NCBI GenBank assembly: GCA_001303705.1
Contig: LJUI01000003.1
Coordinates: 1 to 56,195, forward strand
Reading direction: 5' to 3'
Source: a candidate division TA06 bacterium SM23_40
GTDB lineage: Bacteria > LJUI01 > SM1-40
DNA length: 56,195 nt
The position numbers were made by a program, and so were the translations under genes. The notes beneath the pieces were generated by a model that searched no databases, was not told where the DNA came from, and worked only from the letters and a program-made list of their open reading frames with translations. Shown here piece after piece: positions 1 through 9,263 of the stretch. The stretch's first letter is position 1. Each line of letters opens with the position of its first letter.

Positions 1-35
1 CGTGTGTACGGGAATGGACTATGTCGACGAAAGAA

Positions 36-2045
36 TCACCACGCGGCACGAATCGTACTGCCGCTCATCGCCCAGTCCAACGTCTCGGGCCCGAGACCAA
101 CGCCCCCCATGCCGAGGACGGACGGCGTCACGTCGAACGTGAAGTACTCCTCGTTCCACACCGTATCGGTCTCTCGATCTCCGATCTTGAGGATGTAGAC
201 ATACCGCCCGACGGGAGCACCACCCGGTATCTCCTGCGTCAGATGGACAGTCTTGCTGGCACTCGGACCGATCGTAATGCTGTCGAAGGACATCACCGGA
301 TTCCTGGCGTACTCGTTGCCATTGGGAAGCCCGACGTCGAACCAGACATCGAAGGTCTGGGCCTGAGGCGTCTCATTCTGAGCCGATATCGTGAATCCGA
401 GTGTGCCACTCTGCGGCACAACCGCCTCATCGGCCTCAAACTGGGAGACGTCGATCGGGCTCGCCGTTACACCGACCGTAAACCCTCCGGTCTGGTCGAC
501 GAGAGCGCCATTACAGCTGTTGTAGATGTACTCGATCACCGTCACATACCCAATTGTCCCTGGCTCTTCATCCGGCGGCGAGGTGACGTGGAGGGTGGGG
601 GTGATGACCCCCTCGGGAGCCATCTGGAACCGCGCCGGATGCTCCGGCACATCGATCGAGGCCTCCCATCCTTCGGGAAGCTCTGACCGGTCAACCTCCA
701 CAGAAACCATGCCTTCGGTGCACATGCTATTGCCCACCAGGAACTCCTGCTCCCACTGACCGCGTCCTCCGGTGTCTTTTGTCGTTACCCAGTAGTTCCG
801 CGCGGCGACATTGTTGTCAGACCATGGCCAGCACGAGAAATGCTTGTCCAGGTTCGTCGCCGTATCGAGATAGACGACAAGACACCAGTGGCCGGACGGG
901 GGGTTCCAGGTGACCGGGCCGGCTATCTTCGAACCATTGGCCGCCACATTCGTCACCGTCGTCGAGCCGAACCAGGTGACGCAGGTGTCGTTGCAGGTCT
1001 GGAGGTGGATATCGGGGTCCTTGGTATATCCGAATGTCGCAGTCACCTGCGCGGCGGCAACCGTACCTCGATTCCTGACCTCACAGTACACCTTGTTGTT
1101 GTAGTTGGCGTACGCGCTCTTGCCCCTGTTCGTCCCGGTAGAGTCACCAACCCAGATGTCGGGACTCGACCAGGGCCACGGACAGAGACTGCATGCGGGA
1201 GGATTCCAGGAGGGCTCCGCCCCCGTGTCCGCGGTGCAGTCCTTGAGCCAGACGTCTGGCTTGGGCAGCGACGGTCCGAAGCTGCGGAGCACCCCGTTGT
1301 AGTATCCCGGGTCCCACCACATCTCTGTAGCGGGCCACACACCATGGTAAAGCTCCTCGAGCCCGTCGTAGTGCATCACGTACAGCCAGCACCCGAACTC
1401 CTCACCTACAGAGGTATTGAGATCTTCGAGATCATCCCCCCAGGGGATGCCGATCTCGCACTGGAGCTGGCCGCTCTCGCCCGTGCAGATGTCCGCTCTC
1501 ACGTTCTGGATCTCTTCCACCTGCCCTTGGACGCCGCCCTCGTACATCGGAGCACGGTAGACCTGGACGCCGCTGGTGAAGAAACTGATCCAGTACACAC
1601 CCTCGGAGTCATCGCCCATCGGAGGAAACTGTCCATCTCCGTTGTCGTCGATGTACAGCCCGACCTGGTCGTAGTCACCGGGTTCTAGATCGTTCAGATT
1701 GTCGAAGGCGAAGTAGATAAAGTGATCATCGTACTTCACCCACATGGTAACCGACCAGGGAGGCGCCCACGTGCCGAAGATGTGCTCTGTGTTCGAGACA
1801 TCCTGGTCGAGAGCCTCATCCCAGAGGTCGGTCGGACAGATCCGCCCGTCAAACAGCAAGGGCGTGCGGCCCTCGGGCGGCTCGATCGATTCACGCATAG
1901 CCGGATTCCCCGGCGCATATACTTCGAGTGCCTTACCGGCGCCGGGAGGAAGAAACGCCGGATGCACCGATGCCTGACACAGGGCAGAAAGACCGCCCAC
2001 CAGGCACAGGGCCAAGGTCAGTGCCACTAGTCTATTCCGTCTCAC
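36..2045 (-). CDS. secreted multidomain protein (CBM9/DOMON-like, CARDB-like, C-terminal beta module)
   Basis: The product is about 669 aa and secreted. The frame is open to 2219, but I choose GTG at 2045: GGAAGGAGAT lies 5 nt upstream (2051-2060), and the product then begins with a textbook signal peptide (Arg-rich start, Leu/Ala core, cleavage after CQA near residue 25). Residues about 60-240 resemble a CBM9/DOMON-type sugar- or heme-binding beta sandwich, with an acidic turn DDNGDGQF. Residues about 265-415 are Cys- and Trp-rich and CARDB-like. Residues about 540-640 match the C-terminal module of the selenoprotein at 3376-5280 (shared GTLGFT, QTF and IPG.AP.G.YVY patterns). No catalytic motif was recognised. 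An extracellular binding or surface role is inferred. No convincing promoter was found upstream. Confidence 0.8.
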   Translation of the reverse strand: MRRNRLVALTLALCLVGGLSALCQASVHPAFLPPGAGKALEVYAPGNPAMRESIEPPEGRTPLLFDGRICPTDLWDEALDQDVSNTEHIFGTWAPPWSVTMWVKYDDHFIYFAFDNLNDLEPGDYDQVGLYIDDNGDGQFPPMGDDSEGVYWISFFTSGVQVYRAPMYEGGVQGQVEEIQNVRADICTGESGQLQCEIGIPWGDDLEDLNTSVGEEFGCWLYVMHYDGLEELYHGVWPATEMWWDPGYYNGVLRSFGPSLPKPDVWLKDCTADTGAEPSWNPPACSLCPWPWSSPDIWVGDSTGTNRGKSAYANYNNKVYCEVRNRGTVAAAQVTATFGYTKDPDIHLQTCNDTCVTWFGSTTVTNVAANGSKIAGPVTWNPPSGHWCLVVYLDTATNLDKHFSCWPWSDNNVAARNYWVTTKDTGGRGQWEQEFLVGNSMCTEGMVSVEVDRSELPEGWEASIDVPEHPARFQMAPEGVITPTLHVTSPPDEEPGTIGYVTVIEYIYNSCNGALVDQTGGFTVGVTASPIDVSQFEADEAVVPQSGTLGFTISAQNETPQAQTFDVWFDVGLPNGNEYARNPVMSFDSITIGPSASKTVHLTQEIPGGAPVGRYVYILKIGDRETDTVWNEEYFTFDVTPSVLGMGGVGLGPETLDWAMSGSTIRAAW

Positions 2046-2537
2046 GTTCGATCTCCTTCCTGTTACGGTTCTCATTCTCTGTTTCTCATCGTCACCGGAT
2101 TTCTCTCGGACTCTCCATTGCATTGCTTCTCCCCGGCAGGGTCCCGGGCCGATCTTTCCGAAATGCTCAGAGCCCTGCCTCATATCTCTCCATAGCAAGC
2201 GGGATGCCAGACAAGCCACGGCCCGACCCCGATGAATCTAAGTCTCGGTTTCAGAGGGGATTGGACGGGAGAGCGAGGATCCGTCCGGACAGAGATGGCG
2301 AGACGAAACGCGATCACACCAGTCACGAAAAGAGCACGACATTGTCAATATCTTATTCTGTATCAGTACCATACGCGGGCGCGACCAGCACCTTCGCAGT
2401 GCGACCGGCGCAGTCGCATATACACATTCGCTCGACCCCAGCCACATCCTTCCCAACCGTCTCCCGTATAACTCCCTGTTTATCAATTAGATGCGGCGGC
2501 CGTCCGGACGTGGATGGAACTCCTCAGAACAATATGC
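2046..2537. other. intergenic region, no gene seen
   Basis: This is a divergent gap between the secreted protein gene (minus) and the VanZ-like gene (plus). The open frames crossing it lack a ribosome site and recognisable composition. It is AT-richer around 2335-2400, where a minus-strand TTGACA (2343-2348) occurs without a good -10 element. Nothing else could be supported. Confidence 0.4.
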
Positions 2538-2567
2538 TTGACACCATAGTGTAATCTGTGATATCCT
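2538..2567 (+). promoter_or_regulatory. sigma70-type promoter of the VanZ-like gene
   Basis: TTGACA at 2538-2543 is followed by an 18-bp spacer and TATCCT at 2562-2567. The predicted start near 2574 would put two hairpins in a leader of about 170 nt. A 12-bp inverted repeat, ACACCATAGTGT (2541-2552), lies across the -35/spacer and could be an operator. Confidence 0.5.
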
Positions 2568-2576
2568 CGTATACGC

Positions 2577-2658
2577 GAGAGGCTCGACGCAGCGAATACG
2601 GAGCCTCTCCTGATAATCCCACGGGGTCGGCGTTCCATACTCGCTGATCTGTGGGATT
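2577..2658 (+). other. two consecutive hairpins in the 5' leader
   Basis: Hairpin 1 has a perfect 9-bp stem: GAGAGGCTC (2577-2585) with GAGCCTCTC (2601-2609). Hairpin 2 pairs AATCCCAC (2615-2622) with GTGGGATT (2651-2658). Both lie between the predicted transcription start and the VanZ-like start codon. No known riboswitch was recognised. Confidence 0.45.
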
Positions 2659-2742
2659 TCACGTATGTGGAGGGATCAGATGCGGTCGGCCCCGGGCCTG
2701 CAAACGGTCAGGGTATCAACGAAGAGAGGGTGGACCAGACAG

Positions 2743-3195
2743 ATGAGGGTGTGGAAGAAGGACGCGAGGGCAGTCTTAAGCGTGCTGACAGCGCTGCTGC
2801 TTCTTGCTCAGCCAGTCGTGGGGTTCGAATTCAGCGACCCTCGTGATGACAGCTGGACTGAGGTAGACAAGATAGCACACTTTGTCTTATTCGCCTCCGC
2901 CAGCGCCATCGGGTACGGCCTGGAGAGGACGATGACCCCCGAGACCCGCTACTCCGATGGGGAGATCGCCGCGCTTATCGCCGCAGAGACCCTGGCCTGT
3001 GCGCTTGCCATAGAGCTCGTGCAGGGAATGTTCGCTCGAGACGGGGACGGCTTTTCCTGGAAGGACATGACCGTCAACGTCGTGGCAATCGGGGCAGGAT
3101 TGGCCCTGGCAAAACCGTTGGCGAAGTACAATCCAGACTTCCTCGGAGGGGCGCCGTTCGAAAGAGAGCTGCGAGGACAGGATCACGATCCGTGA
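2743..3195 (+). CDS. VanZ/DUF2279-like membrane protein
   Basis: The product is about 150 aa. ATG 2743 gives a signal-like hydrophobic N terminus (residues about 9-27); the frame is open further upstream to 2665. The pattern typical of VanZ-like proteins is present: DK..HF in the first core helix, E..Q (ELVQG) in the next, then D...N...G (KDMTVNVVAIG) before the last helix, giving three to four membrane segments. The cellular role of this family is poorly defined, so none is assigned here. The gene stands alone, with its own promoter and a hairpin terminator downstream, between two secreted-protein genes on the other strand. Confidence 0.7.
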   Translation: MRVWKKDARAVLSVLTALLLLAQPVVGFEFSDPRDDSWTEVDKIAHFVLFASASAIGYGLERTMTPETRYSDGEIAALIAAETLACALAIELVQGMFARDGDGFSWKDMTVNVVAIGAGLALAKPLAKYNPDFLGGAPFERELRGQDHDP

Positions 3196-3274
3196 TCGCA
3201 ATAGAGCGGGGACGCCAGACAGCTGACCCATGATGGCCGTCGTCGAGCCTACGAGGGCCAATCTCGAGAATGAG

Positions 3275-3314
3275 CGACAGGGCAAGCTCTCACGAAACTG
3301 AGCTCGCCCTGTCG
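3275..3314. terminator. hairpin between convergent genes
   Basis: CGACAGGGC (3275-3283) pairs perfectly with GCCCTGTCG (3306-3314), and an inner AGCTC/GAGCT stem extends it. It sits between the stop of the VanZ-like gene (3195) and the stop of the selenoprotein gene (3376), so it could serve both strands. The following tract CCCTTTCCCTC is only moderately T-rich. Confidence 0.6.
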
Positions 3315-3375
3315 CCCTTTCCCTCTACTCGTTCGGCAGGCCGCCACTATGGAAGGACGGCCTCCCGGCACATCT

Positions 3376-5280
3376 CTACGGCACTACAGTGAAGACGAAC
3401 CTCTGTCTATCAATCACCTTATCCGGCGGCCGGCCTATCGTGACCTCGTACACATAGTCGCCGAGCGGCGCCGCACCAGGGATCTGATGAGTCATGTGCC
3501 GCTCCACGGTTCCCTGCGGCCCCACTGTCACCCGCTCGGGACCAACAAGCGGATTGCCCGCGAAATAGACACCACCCGGCAACGAAACCTCGCTGATGCC
3601 GTAGAAGGTCTGGCTCTGGTCGAGGTTGCTGGCGAGAGTGGCCGTAAATCCGAGCGTCCCTCCCCGTGGAACCGTTGTCGCGTCCGGAACGAGATCGAGA
3701 GCGATTGTCGGCCACGTGATCACAACATCATCAACATACCAGCCCTCATCGATGACCCCCGAGTCGCTATCCATCCGGAATCGCACGCGCACCGCCACGC
3801 TCCCGAATGCCGACAGGTCATAGATGTGGGCGGCGAATCCATCACTGTACCCATTGACGGAGCCTATCTTCGTCCAGCTGGAATCCGGCCCGTCAGCTAC
3901 CTCGATATACCCGTAGTCGTACCCGCTTTCGAGGGCGTACCACTGCCAGACATGGAGCTCGCCCCCCGAGGGCACGGTGACGAGCGGACTCACGAGTGAG
4001 GCATCCATATTGTTGAGATACTGCCAGTTCATCTGGTTTCCGCAGTACCAGCTCGTGTTCGGCGTGTGGACACGGTGGTCAGTCTGATCCCAGTAGTCGA
4101 GCATCCCGCCATGCGTCCATCCGCCAACGCCGCCCTCCATGTTATCGAACAATCCCGCCGTGTTATCGACCGTCACCCAGAACGAATCGGCGACTGCGTA
4201 CTCCTCTCCGCTGATATCCAGGTCCAGCATCGCCGAGTGCGGCTGGGGCGTGCCAGCAGCTACCTGAAGCACATACGGATTCAACGACGGAACCGTCATG
4301 TAGGGTTCGATATCTCCGAAGTCCGCGCTGTCCGTGGGGATGCTGATGTAAGGATCACCCGTCGAAAGGATCGCCGCGACCGAGTGCGCGGCGGCGTTCC
4401 CGGTGTTCTTGAGCGACACGGTGAGACCCACAATTTCACCCGGCTCCGCTATTCCGTTCCCGTTTCCACCGGGCCCGTCGTCGACCGATCGGCCCACAAA
4501 CTCCAACCGCGGTATCGGATTGATCCACGCCATCCCGGTCTGAAGAACTTCTCGATTCCCATCCATAAGCGTTGGATCGCTCTGCACGAATACGACCACC
4601 GCACACCAGTGATCGTCCCAAGTGTGCGCGATCGTGAACGGCTGTGATAAGTTGAGGGTGTCACCCTGTGCGATCGTGATCGGCTCTCCCGTCGCATCCG
4701 GGATCATATCCCGCATTACCTGATTGTGTATCTTCTCACCGTTAGGAGCATTGAATGGTATCTCCGACTCAGTGATGACCCACCGGACACGAAGATCGCC
4801 ATGGGTGATCGGTTGAGTGGCAACGATCTGAGCGTAGACAGTGCCTGCCATGCTCAGACTGTCGTACTCTACTGTGACCTCGATCGACAGCGGGCTTTCC
4901 TCCTCCGCCCGCACAGTAACAAGCGAATCCCATTCAGCAGGAGCGCCATTGCCGTCAACGATGCCGTCAATCCACAGATACGGAACGTAGTTGAAGACGT
5001 AGTAGTTCTTCCGGGCGGTGTTCTCGGGAATGTTGGCCTGATAGAAAGGGTCGCCCGAGCTCGGCCACCAGACGTGATACCTGATCACGGTGAGTTGCTC
5101 GTGACGTGCCTCGGCGATTTCGTCCAGCGTACCGCTGGCGCCTGCACACCCTCCTCACCCGGTATTGGTGAACATCTCGGCCAACACCATCCGCTGTGTC
5201 GCGTCCGCCGGCGCCACGGAGGCCAACAGGCAGGCCGCAAGGACCGCCAGCACTGCACAGGCCGGTCCAATCTCTCTCAT
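3376..5280 (-). CDS. Omp28/thioredoxin-like secreted selenoprotein (in-frame TGA = Sec42)
   Basis: The product is 634 aa if TGA 5157-5155 is read as selenocysteine. ATG 5280 has GGGAGGG 8 nt upstream and opens a clear signal peptide (cleavage near ADA, residue 27). Then comes EMFTNTG-U-GGC: Sec42 and Cys45 form UxxC at the position of the CxxC of Omp28-type thioredoxin folds. The same frame continues with family-typical sequence (IRYHVWWP, DPFY.AN, YYVFNYVP, WIDG). Later parts are a CARDB-like domain after NGNGIAEPGE (about 265-370), a jelly-roll region (about 380-525) and a C-terminal module shared with the protein at 36-2045. A bacterial-SECIS-like hairpin begins 16 nt after the TGA. Reading only from GTG 5088 would remove the signal peptide and redox motif, so that shorter frame is very unlikely to be the gene. 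Substrate unknown; an extracytoplasmic thiol/disulfide or peroxide function is inferred. Confidence 0.85.
5124..5157 (-). promoter_or_regulatory. UGA plus bacterial SECIS-like hairpin
   Basis: Counting the U of UGA (5157) as 1, CCAGC (20-24) pairs with GCTGG (30-34), leaving the apical loop GGUAC with G26-U27; a G-C pair can close it further. E. coli fdhF has its critical G23-U24 at almost the same distance. In plus coordinates the hairpin is 5124-5138. Confidence 0.75.
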
Positions 5281-5426
5281 CGGCTGTACCCTCCCATCTC
5301 TGTTCCTGTTCTCTTCAGTGCTCACCTACAGTAGAGCCACTTCTCACTCGATGTCGACTGGCGGGAGCACCGCCTCCAGATTGCTCTTCCTTCCACCGAC
5401 ATCGAGGCTCCTCCCGGAAGGCGCCC

Positions 5427-5456
5427 ATTCTATCACAAACGGGGGAGCAGAGTCAA
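5427..5456 (-). promoter_or_regulatory. sigma70-type promoter of the Omp28-like selenoprotein
   Basis: On the minus strand, TTGACT (5456-5451), 18 bp, TAGAAT (5432-5427). The predicted start near 5420 gives a leader of about 140 nt. The rest of the gap to 5638 shows no gene. Confidence 0.65.
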
Positions 5457-5638
5457 GAGAGTAGGCCCCTTCTCGGTCATCCCCTACGCCCCCGAAGGGT
5501 AAAGCGATCCTCAAAAGCAAATAGGGCCTTCCGACATCTTCCGACGCCGCGATGGCCCAGCTTTCGTTCTACCCATGCTAACAGAGTGCCGGCCCGCGGA
5601 ATCAGGCGCTCTCAGAACGGAGGTCGCCCTGGAGCAGT

Positions 5639-6433
5639 CTAGCCCTGTCCCGTCCGATCGCGCACCGACAGCCCTTCCCAGATATTGAGGAGAAAAGCGA
5701 TGTTCCCGACGAGGTACCGTCTCCACAGATTACGTGGATCGCTGAAAAGCCGGAAAACCCATTCCAGCCCGAGATCGACGAGCAGCGCCGGACGACGCCA
5801 GCCTCCAGTACTCAGATAAGCAAAGACACCGCCGACACACCAGACCACAGGGGAATCCATCCGCGGGGAATTCGCTGCCACCCACTTCTCCTGGTATGGC
5901 ACCCCGAGACCTACGAGGACGATATCCGCACGGGAACGGGCGATCAGATCAGCGACGTTCTCTCCCTCTTCAGGGGAGAAGAATCCGTGGTGGGTTCCCT
6001 TCACCTCGAGCCCGGGGATTTCCTCAGTGAGTATTTGCGCAGCCGCTTCTGCAACGCCGGGCTCACTCCCGAGGAGGAAAAGACTTACCCTCTCTGCAGC
6101 AAAGCGACGACAGAAATCGACCAGAGACGCCGTAGCCGTTACTCTGGCCGGCAACGCAACTCCGGCCAACCTGGCCCCCCATACAACACCGACCCCGTCG
6201 GCATAGACGAGGTCGGCCTCTCGCAGAATTCGTCTGTATTCGCTATCGCGCCACGCTAGCCGCATACAGTGGGCATTCACGTACATAACCTGATGGTGGT
6301 TCCCATCTCTGACGTACCCCATAAGCCGCCGATAGAGATCCTCGGTCGCAATGGCATCCACCTCCACTCCGAGAAAGTCTACTCTTTTGTTCCTCGTCTC
6401 GCTGTCCTCCTCGAAGCCTTGGTGTATGAGCAT
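5639..6433 (-). CDS. WecG/TagA/CpsF-family glycosyltransferase
   Basis: The product is 264 aa, usual for GT26 enzymes, which transfer N-acetylmannosamine(-uronate) or similar sugars onto lipid-linked precursors of teichoic acid, enterobacterial common antigen or exopolysaccharide. Family features in order are DFLGVEVDA at the start, YVNAHCMRLA, ADLVYADGVGVVW (catalytic Asp region), LFLLGSEPGVA, VGLGVPYQEKW and the GGVFAYLSTG segment, then a basic C terminus (RLFSDPRNLWRRY) thought to aid membrane contact. It is the last gene of a four-gene operon, 18 nt after the radical SAM gene. Confidence 0.93.
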   Translation of the reverse strand: MLIHQGFEEDSETRNKRVDFLGVEVDAIATEDLYRRLMGYVRDGNHHQVMYVNAHCMRLAWRDSEYRRILREADLVYADGVGVVWGARLAGVALPARVTATASLVDFCRRFAAERVSLFLLGSEPGVAEAAAQILTEEIPGLEVKGTHHGFFSPEEGENVADLIARSRADIVLVGLGVPYQEKWVAANSPRMDSPVVWCVGGVFAYLSTGGWRRPALLVDLGLEWVFRLFSDPRNLWRRYLVGNIAFLLNIWEGLSVRDRTGQG

Positions 6434-6451
6434 GAGACGCCCGCATGCGCG

Positions 6452-7987
6452 TCAGTCTGTATCCTCTCCGTGTCTCGCGAAATCGAGCAGGTGGCCGATG
6501 ACGGCCTTCGTTCCGCGAGCCACATAAGACAGATCTTCCACGCTTCTGATGCTCGTCAGGTGCCGCCACACGAACCTGGGCGCGAAGAAGCTCTGATAGA
6601 TCCCACCGCACATCTTCATCACTTCATCGGGTTCCATATCAGGAGTTTTCAACACAGGCTCTGACATGTCGTAGCGACTGTATTCCATCGGGTCGAATCG
6701 AAACCAGCCGTTCTCGATGGCCTGCTGATGGAGGGGAGTTCCTGGATAAGGGACGACGACAGTCGACTGGAGCATCTCGGCATGACCGCGGCTCATCAGT
6801 CGTCTCGCCAGTGCCAACGTGCGCTCGGCATCCTGCCTCGTTTCCCAGGGATAGCCCACCATTATCGTCAGATGAATGTCGATCCCTGCCTCACTCAGGA
6901 ACTTGCTCTCTTCTTCGATCTGCTGCACAGTGACGTTCTTGTCGATCCGGTCGAGCGTGGCCTGATTCCCGGACTCCAGTCCCATCTTCAGTTTCCGGAA
7001 TCCCGCCCGTCCCATCAACTTCACGAGATCAGGCTTGAGGTAGCCGTAGCGCATGTTGGCAGAAAAAAGAATCTCTTTGTCGAGACCGCGCTCGATCATC
7101 CCCTCACAGAACTTCTTGAGCCACCCCCCTGCGGGAAACGTGCCGGTATCATCGAATACCTCACGCGCTCCGTACTCTCGGATGAGCATCTCGATCTCGT
7201 CGAGGAGACTCTCGGGCGTACGCGTGCGGAAGCGGGGATAGAGTGTCGTCCACGAACAGAACGAGCACCGTGCCCAGGGGCAGTCTCGACCTACCATAGT
7301 ATAGAGAAACGGCTCGCGCTTCTTCCATTTCTCTCCATAGAGATGCGATTTGGTCAGCCTTCTATCGATGAATGGCAGTTGATTCAGATCATAGGTGAGC
7401 TCGAAGCGACCTGTGTCCTTGATCTCGCCATCCCCTCGATACCAGAGACCCTTGGGGAGCTCCTCCCCGTCGCGAATGTGCTTCGCAACCGCCACCACGC
7501 AGAGGTCGAAGTCCCCACCGGTGATGATGTAGTCGACCTTGCACTGTTCCATTGATTCACGCGGCAGCGCCGTAACGTGGTCGCCCACCAGGACCACTCT
7601 GCACGTTGGCTGCCGCTCTTTGAGTTGGTCGATGATCTTCCAGTGCTGCTCTACGACGGGGGTCTTCGTCTCGAGGACGATCAAGCCGGGCTTCTCGGCG
7701 TCCACATATGAAAAGAATTGATCTATCGTCCATCCCTCGGCTATGCAATCGTTCCACAATACATCGAAGCCTTCCTGCTGCAGCAGGGTCGCCGCCATCG
7801 CAGGGACGAGAGGGTATATGAACGACGGCACATGAAACCACTGGAATTGCCGGTTCTGGCCGAGCGTGGCGATTCCCTTCCCTTTGAGCGGGGGGTACCC
7901 GATCAGGACTCTAATCGCACTCACCCCCCTCTGAAGTCGAGGATTTGCCGGAGAGGGGTCCCGGCACCCTCTCTGTAACCGTCTCAT
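6452..7987 (-). CDS. B12-binding-type radical SAM protein
   Basis: The product is about 511 aa. Residues about 25-165 form a Rossmann-like cobalamin-binding-type domain (RVLIGYPPLKG start). The radical SAM domain carries C236-x4-C241-x2-C244 (DCPWARCSFC); the CX4CX2C spacing is one longer than the standard CX3CX2C. ATG 7987 has GGGGAAGG about 10 nt upstream, but homology-like sequence begins only near GTG 7924, so the first 21 residues may not be translated. Members methylate or rearrange unactivated carbons; no substrate can be assigned. It sits between DUF362-ferredoxin and WecG genes with 18-nt gaps, suggesting modification of a lipid or glycan, with electrons perhaps from the neighbouring ferredoxin-like protein. 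Confidence 0.9.
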   Translation of the reverse strand: MRRLQRGCRDPSPANPRLQRGVSAIRVLIGYPPLKGKGIATLGQNRQFQWFHVPSFIYPLVPAMAATLLQQEGFDVLWNDCIAEGWTIDQFFSYVDAEKPGLIVLETKTPVVEQHWKIIDQLKERQPTCRVVLVGDHVTALPRESMEQCKVDYIITGGDFDLCVVAVAKHIRDGEELPKGLWYRGDGEIKDTGRFELTYDLNQLPFIDRRLTKSHLYGEKWKKREPFLYTMVGRDCPWARCSFCSWTTLYPRFRTRTPESLLDEIEMLIREYGAREVFDDTGTFPAGGWLKKFCEGMIERGLDKEILFSANMRYGYLKPDLVKLMGRAGFRKLKMGLESGNQATLDRIDKNVTVQQIEEESKFLSEAGIDIHLTIMVGYPWETRQDAERTLALARRLMSRGHAEMLQSTVVVPYPGTPLHQQAIENGWFRFDPMEYSRYDMSEPVLKTPDMEPDEVMKMCGGIYQSFFAPRFVWRHLTSIRSVEDLSYVARGTKAVIGHLLDFARHGEDTD

Positions 7988-8005
7988 TCATGCTCTGCCT
8001 TCCCC

Positions 8006-9241
8006 TCATAGAGAGCGAATCATCGCTCCATATCGATCGATCTGGCGCTCGAGAAAGCCGAGTTCTCCTTCCAGGTGGATCGCCTCGCTCGGACACACAA
8101 AGTAGCAGTACAGACACCCGATGCACTCGACCCCGGAGAGGGCGCCCTCACATGTGGGATCGAGTCCGACGGGACAGATCTCCCGGCAGCGACCGCTCCC
8201 CTCACATCGGCCTGCGTCGAACCTGAGCGTCACACTGGCATCTCGCTCGTCGTAGATATCCTGGATCAGCCCCGCTTTGTATAGCAGGTTCATCGCGATC
8301 CGCGTGGAATGTATCGGGCGAAGTAGATCCTTCGGTCTGTTGAAGACCGGGTGCGACAGAACCTCTGCGAGTCGGGTCTTCGGAGGTGGTTTCTCCAGCA
8401 GCCAGCCCCTCGGTATATCCGCCAGGGCCTCCACATCTCCACTTCCTAAATAACCCTTCTCCAGAGATCGCGCAAGAAACCTCACCTGCTGCGGTTCGTA
8501 CCCCACCAGGTGCGACACGACAAGATCCACTGCGAGCGCATCCGTCCCCGCGAGAATCGCGTCGAGTCGCTTCGGGGTACCATCTCCCGGGCCATTCCCC
8601 TCCATCGCCACGAGCCCGTCCACTATGTGGAGGTGCGGCTTCACGAGCTCGTACAGGCGAACAAGGTTGCCCGTCAGATCCCGATGGAGCGCCTTCTTAG
8701 AAGCCCGACCGACGAGACAGCCGACCATATTCTTGACCGCACAACTCATATCAGCATCGGAATGCATTTTGATCTTGGGTAGACTGATGCACAGATCGGC
8801 ATCAGAGCATATCTCGGCTATCAGTGCGGGATGGCCATCGGCGAAGGTGATCTGGCGACCCGGAGCGCGGTTCAGGTCGAGCGTTCTCGCGCCGAACCGT
8901 GCCGCGAGGCGGTCGATCCGGAGCCGCCCGATGACGTCGATCCCCCGCCGCAACACCCCGACATTGCAGCCGTCAGCTATGACAATATTACTATAGCCTC
9001 GCTCGACGAGCGAAGTAAGCACTGCCGCCATGAGCCGGAGATCGGTCGAGTTACCCATGAGAGAGTTGAGGTCGCTATTGAGATTAGGCTTGATAAGAAT
9101 CAATGCCTCACGGGAATCGGGAAGGAGTGTACTGTGAGCGGCCAGCATTCGGTCCACAGCTTCCCACAACTCCCGCCGTGTGGGAGTCCTGAAGACCGAG
9201 ACCTCGCCTTTTTCCAGAGTGTACGTGTGGGACCCCATCAT
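8006..9241 (-). CDS. DUF362 protein with C-terminal ferredoxin domain
   Basis: The product is 411 aa. Residues about 40-280 are a DUF362 domain (ALILIKPNLN, IVIADG, ISLPKIKMHSD, AVKNMVGC, HIVDGLVAMEGNGP). The last 70 residues hold two Cys clusters, CEGSGRCREICP and CIGCLYCYFVCP, expected to bind two iron-sulfur clusters (the first has a spacing variant). The biochemical function of DUF362 proteins is not settled; such fusions are seen in anaerobes and may deliver electrons. It lies 22 nt after the GT4 gene and 18 nt before the radical SAM gene, so it is probably the redox partner in this operon. Confidence 0.9.
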   Translation of the reverse strand: MMGSHTYTLEKGEVSVFRTPTRRELWEAVDRMLAAHSTLLPDSREALILIKPNLNSDLNSLMGNSTDLRLMAAVLTSLVERGYSNIVIADGCNVGVLRRGIDVIGRLRIDRLAARFGARTLDLNRAPGRQITFADGHPALIAEICSDADLCISLPKIKMHSDADMSCAVKNMVGCLVGRASKKALHRDLTGNLVRLYELVKPHLHIVDGLVAMEGNGPGDGTPKRLDAILAGTDALAVDLVVSHLVGYEPQQVRFLARSLEKGYLGSGDVEALADIPRGWLLEKPPPKTRLAEVLSHPVFNRPKDLLRPIHSTRIAMNLLYKAGLIQDIYDERDASVTLRFDAGRCEGSGRCREICPVGLDPTCEGALSGVECIGCLYCYFVCPSEAIHLEGELGFLERQIDRYGAMIRSL

Positions 9242-9263
9242 GTCACTCTCCAGGGGAACAGGA

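Noticed and set aside
2046-2219. Longer N terminus of the first secreted protein
   Set aside because: GTG 2045 has an ideal ribosome site and signal peptide; the 58 extra codons have neither.
3376-5088. Shorter gene starting at GTG 5088 in place of the Sec-containing gene
   Set aside because: It would start inside the thioredoxin-like fold, leaving the signal peptide, ribosome site, promoter and CxxC position stranded upstream in the same frame.
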